Shown one piece after another: positions 60,564-64,000 of a stretch of 64,000 bases of DNA. The DNA is from Patiria miniata. Its lineage: Eukaryota > Echinodermata > Asteroidea > Valvatida > Asterinidae. Below the pieces are notes generated by a model. That model was not told the DNA's origin. It did not search any database and saw nothing but the letters and a program-made list of their open reading frames with translations. Location: positions 36,477,315-36,541,314 of the forward strand of contig NW_024037069.1 of NCBI RefSeq assembly GCF_015706575.1, in the 5' to 3' direction. Within the stretch, counting starts at the first letter, position 1; each line of letters begins with the position of its first letter. Made by a program: the position numbers and the translations under genes.

Positions 60564-60848
60564 ATCCATGGGCGTCGCCAGGATTTTTTCTAGAGGGGGG
60601 CAAAAAATTTTTTGCCAAAACTGCTTGCATTTCTCAACATATTCTCGATTTATCAGTTTTAGAGGGGGGCAGGGACATTTCCCCCCCCCCCCCATTAAAT
60701 TTACACCATTTTTTGTCTTCGCACCTCTTTTTCTTTTCTTTTGTTTTTTTCTCTTTTCTTTTTTTCTTCTTCTTCTTCTTTTTTTTTTTGCTTTTCCGGG
60801 GGGGGGGGGAAGTGCCCCCCTTGCCCCCTCCCGCGACGCCCATGATGT
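60564..60848. mobile_element. G/C-run inverted-repeat element, CATGGGCGTCGC ends
   Basis: Inverted ends 'catgggcgtcgc' (60564) / 'gcgacgcccatg' (about 60833-60844), subterminal G and C runs, and a long pyrimidine tract at 60715-60800. Confidence 0.7.
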
Positions 60849-61315
60849 TATCATATACAGTTCTTCATAATCACGACAGCAACGAACCCCTTTATCTATC
60901 TTTAATCCTAATATGAACACACGTATTAACAGCATCTCTTCCGGCGAACTACGTCGCGAAACGGCTAATTATGCGCGAACTATTTTTCGTACGTTTAATC
61001 CCCAGACCAAACCTGCGTAGGCTTGACCGTTAAACTTAAATAGTGCCCTCAATAATGACTGAGAGGATCAGCGTCATAGGCCTACTCGGTAATACAATTC
61101 TTTCGAATCACTACAGCACAAAGGAACTCCATCACGCCGTCCCTTCTCTTTCAATATGGGGCGTTACACTGTTGACAGCACACTTTGTTACGTAATTGTT
61201 AACGCATTTAATTCATTGTTACGCCGGATTGCAGTATTCAACTTCACTCTCGATGGAGGAACCACTCCTACCTCAAAATATTCTTGCTGGGGCGTTTCTG
61301 TTCTAGTTTGAATCA

Positions 61316-61553
61316 GTGGCGTATCCCGTGGGGGGGGGGGGGTCGCCCCAGGTTGTTAATTTGTTTATTTTCGTTTATGTAGTAATTTTGTTTGGTCCCA
61401 GGATTTTACCTTGTGAAATGTTATGGCCTACTGTCGAGTACTCCGCCCCCCTAAAAAAAATTAATAAAAAAAACAAACAATTGTTTTAACAAAATTGTTA
61501 GCCGCCCCCCCCCCCCAAAAAAGCCAAATCCTGGGCGCGCCACTGGTTTCGTA
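61316..61553. mobile_element. G/C-run inverted-repeat element, CAGTGGCG ends
   Basis: 'cagtggcgtatcccg' at the left and 'ctgggcgcgccactg' at the right are imperfect inverted ends, with G and C runs just inside. Confidence 0.6.
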
Positions 61554-62758
61554 TCTCGCTTCCAACCCTGCAGACCCGAACACCGTCTAAATGCAGGTTA
61601 ATCGGGTAAAGCGGTGTGTGCCCTATTCGCTCTTTGTGTCGCGATATTGGAACAAAAGCGGAGCAGTTAAAATGGCGGTTTCGTGTTCACCAGAAAAAGT
61701 AATGGCGGGAGAGCGAATTATGAGATATGAGACATATGAGTCACATACAGTTCTTCCTAATAAATAGTCATATGAGACACCTAATGAGAGGCGTCCTCTC
61801 TGGGATTCCACTGGTTTTTATACCGTATACTTCGCGTAAATTGATATTAATTTTCAATCACTTCAAATATCGCAGAGCATGTTTGCCTGACTCTTATAGT
61901 TCCCATTCGTTACATTAATTTCGGTAAATTATAGGGTTCTAGAGATTTTAGGTTGTTTTCTGGTCGGGAGCCTATAAAACAATTTGGTCGGTTAGAAATG
62001 AGAATCAAAGAATTGCAGCTTTCCTATTTTATATCATAATATGAAACACATGCATTTAACAAAAGCTGTTTTTTGCGATGAACTACGTTACCAAAACAGC
62101 CAATTATGCGTGAACTACTTTTCGTTCGTTTAACTCCCAAAACAAAGTGCGCGTAGGCTTGACCGTTAAACTTGAATAGCGCCCTCAATCAACTAAAAGT
62201 AATCACACAACTGATCGTTATTGCACACTCTACAAAATGATATGTAATCGTACACAATTATTTCTTATCACAACAGCAAACAGCCCCATTATCTATCTTT
62301 ATCCTAATATGAACAAACGTAATGAACAGGAGCTCTTTCAGCGAACTACGTCGCCGAAACCGCTAATTATGTGCGAACTACTTTTCGTACGTTTAACCCC
62401 AAACCAAACCTGCGTAGGCTTGACCGTTAAACTTATATACTGCCATCAATTGAGAGTATCGCCATAAATAACGCCTTACTTATTTGGCATTACACTATTG
62501 ACAGCGAATACTTGCATTTGTGGTTTAATCCTTCGCAGTGACGTAGCCACCGGGGGGGGGGGTGGGGGGGGGGCGACCGCCCCCCATGAAACCTTGTCGC
62601 CCCCCCCCAGTCGCCCCCCCCCCCCCCACTGAGATTTTGAGTTTCTAAAAAAATTATCATTGATCTACATGACGCCACGGGCATCAATCCTGGGGGGACA
62701 GGGGACATGTCCCCTCCCCCTCACTTTTTGAAGGGTGGGGGACACAATATCAAATGTA

Positions 62759-63300
62759 ACCCCCCCCCCCAGAAAGTGGTCAGAAATTGCCTCAGATAGC
62801 ACCACAGAGCATTTAGAATCCAAATTTTTTCGGGGCCCTTAAGCGGGCCCCGAACCCCACGCCTAAAGCTCAGAATTCTGGTAGCTGATTCAATGACTCC
62901 AACCTCGAAAACAATGTTCAAAAAAATTTCTTATGCCTTTAGCTGAGAAAACCTCGAAAATTATGTTGAAATTATTAACTTTTGTGCTAAGATAATTATT
63001 GGTTAAAGTGGTAGAAATTGCCTCAGATCACACCACAAAGCATCGAGAATCCAATTTTTTTCGGGGCCCTTAAGCGGGCCCCGAACCCCACGCCTATAGC
63101 TCAGAATACCGATAGCTGATTCAATGACTCCAACCTCGAAAACGATGTTCAAATAATTATCTTTTGCTAAGAAAATATTAGTTGAAGCATGGAGGAAAGT
63201 GGTAAGAAATTGCTTCCGATCGCACCACAGAACATCTAGAATCAAATTTTTTGGGCCCTTAAGCGGGCCCCGAACCCCACGCCCTAAGGGCTTCTTGCTT
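62759..63300 (-). repeat. Three tandem copies of a GGGGCCCTTAAGCGGGCCCC unit
   Basis: Units at about 62775-63003, 63007-63193 and 63194-63300 each contain the palindromic 'gggcccttaagcgggcccc', then 'gaaccccacgcc'. The first two also share 'ctgattcaatgactccaacc'. They are related to the inside of the element at 31875-32187. Confidence 0.8.
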
Positions 63301-64000
63301 CGCGCTCGCATCAGTTCTGATCAAGGTATGTCCGCCCCCCCCCCCCCTTTTGAGAAGCGATTGACGCCACTGCATGACGCCCTCCCCCCAAAATGGCGAT
63401 TGGCCACAGGACTACTTTTTGGGGTAACATCCTGTGATGGAATTTCCTCACATTAGTCATAATAATAATAATAATAATAGTGGCATCTTATTCATTGCAA
63501 AATTTAACAGAAACTAAAAGATTATGGAATAAGCTTTGTTGGTGTCTCAAACACCTTGAAGAGTTGTAAGTACTTTTTAAATAGTTTTCGGAAAATGGCA
63601 TAGTTATCACCGCGGTAGGTCTTATGGGGGTCGATTTTCAGGGCGTCCTCTCTGAGATTCCACTGTTTTTTTTATATCGTATACTTCGCGTAAATCGATA
63701 TTAATTTCCAATCACTTCAAATATCACAGAGCCTGATTGCCTGAATCTAATATAATATATTTTATTTTACCCATTTTCTTACATTACGGTGAATAGGCGG
63801 TTCTAGAGGTTCTAGGTTTTTTTCTTGTCGGGTTTTTTTCTTGTCGGGAGCCTAAAGTGTTATTAGGGTCGGTTAGAAATGAGAATTAAAGGAATTCAGA
63901 AGTTCCTATTTTAAATTCTAATATGAAATACACGCAATTAACGAGAGCTGTTTTGGCGAGCTACGTGACCAAAACAGCAAATTATACACGAACTACTTTC

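Larger units (their letters stand above)
60870..64000. repeat. Diverged repeat cluster
   Basis: A unit with 'gcgaactacgtcgc', 'ctaattatg' and 'gcgtaggcttgaccgttaaactt' occurs at about 60953-61053, 62079-62189 and 62341-62451, and starts again at 63956. A second block (61788-62130: 'ggcgtcctctctgggattcc', 'tatacttcgcgtaaatt') recurs at 63646-64000. No gene is recognised in this stretch. Confidence 0.75.

Noticed and set aside
60250-60916. Long overlapping open frames on both strands with Pro/Lys/Phe runs
   Set aside because: Produced by C runs and the pyrimidine tract of a G/C-run element.
1-64000. CRISPR array, operon or phage-type defence system
   Set aside because: The sequence is intron-containing animal DNA; the tandem repeats seen have no spacer regularity or associated genes.

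Overview
The window is nuclear DNA of a multicellular animal, most likely a marine invertebrate deuterostome; an echinoderm is my best guess. The reasons are intron-split genes with GT/AG borders, a vertebrate-type (TTAGGG)n repeat, a Death-NACHT immune receptor, an alpha-2,8-sialyltransferase, a somatomedin-B receptor, RTE- and CR1/L2-like retrotransposons and many short inverted-repeat DNA elements. The species call is inference; the gene models below come from joining exons by reading frame and splice phase.

Layout. 1-4 kb (+): last five exons of an ST8Sia-type sialyltransferase. 8.4-13.4 kb (+): three-exon somatomedin-B 7TM receptor with a TATA box. 14.4-21.1 kb (-): a degenerate CR1/L2-like LINE split by a degenerate RTE-like LINE. 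21.1-22.2 kb: tandem array of about 320-bp units. 23.6-26.5 kb: two TTAGGG blocks around subtelomere-like sequence, running into a 500-N gap. 26.5-38.2 kb (-): Death-NACHT-LRR (NLR-type) gene whose 3' part is lost in the gap and which carries one frameshift just before the P-loop; its introns hold several foldback and inverted-repeat elements. 43.9-54.3 kb: two apparently identical head-to-tail copies of a 5,219-bp unit, each with a C-type lectin gene and the last two exons of a phosphatidylinositol transfer protein (PITP). 53.4-59.7 kb (-): the complete ten-exon PITP gene. 60-64 kb: dense repeats.

Most notable points. (1) The PITP gene reads as a full class I PITP fold preceded by a signal-peptide-like first exon. 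Known class I PITPs are cytosolic, so a secreted or lumenal lipid-transfer protein would be unusual. (2) The 5.2-kb tandem duplication has a 3-base microhomology junction and no difference that I could see between copies. It doubled the lectin and left orphan PITP 3' exons. (3) The telomeric repeats point into an arbitrary-size gap that also truncates the immune receptor, so the two sides may not belong together. (4) A long inverted repeat in the receptor intron carries a TTAA-flanked piggyBac-like insertion, with the empty site visible in the opposite arm.

The protein genes do not form an operon or obvious pathway. Several concern the cell surface or immunity (sialic acid transfer, lectin, NLR, 7TM receptor), but their adjacency gives no evidence of joint function.
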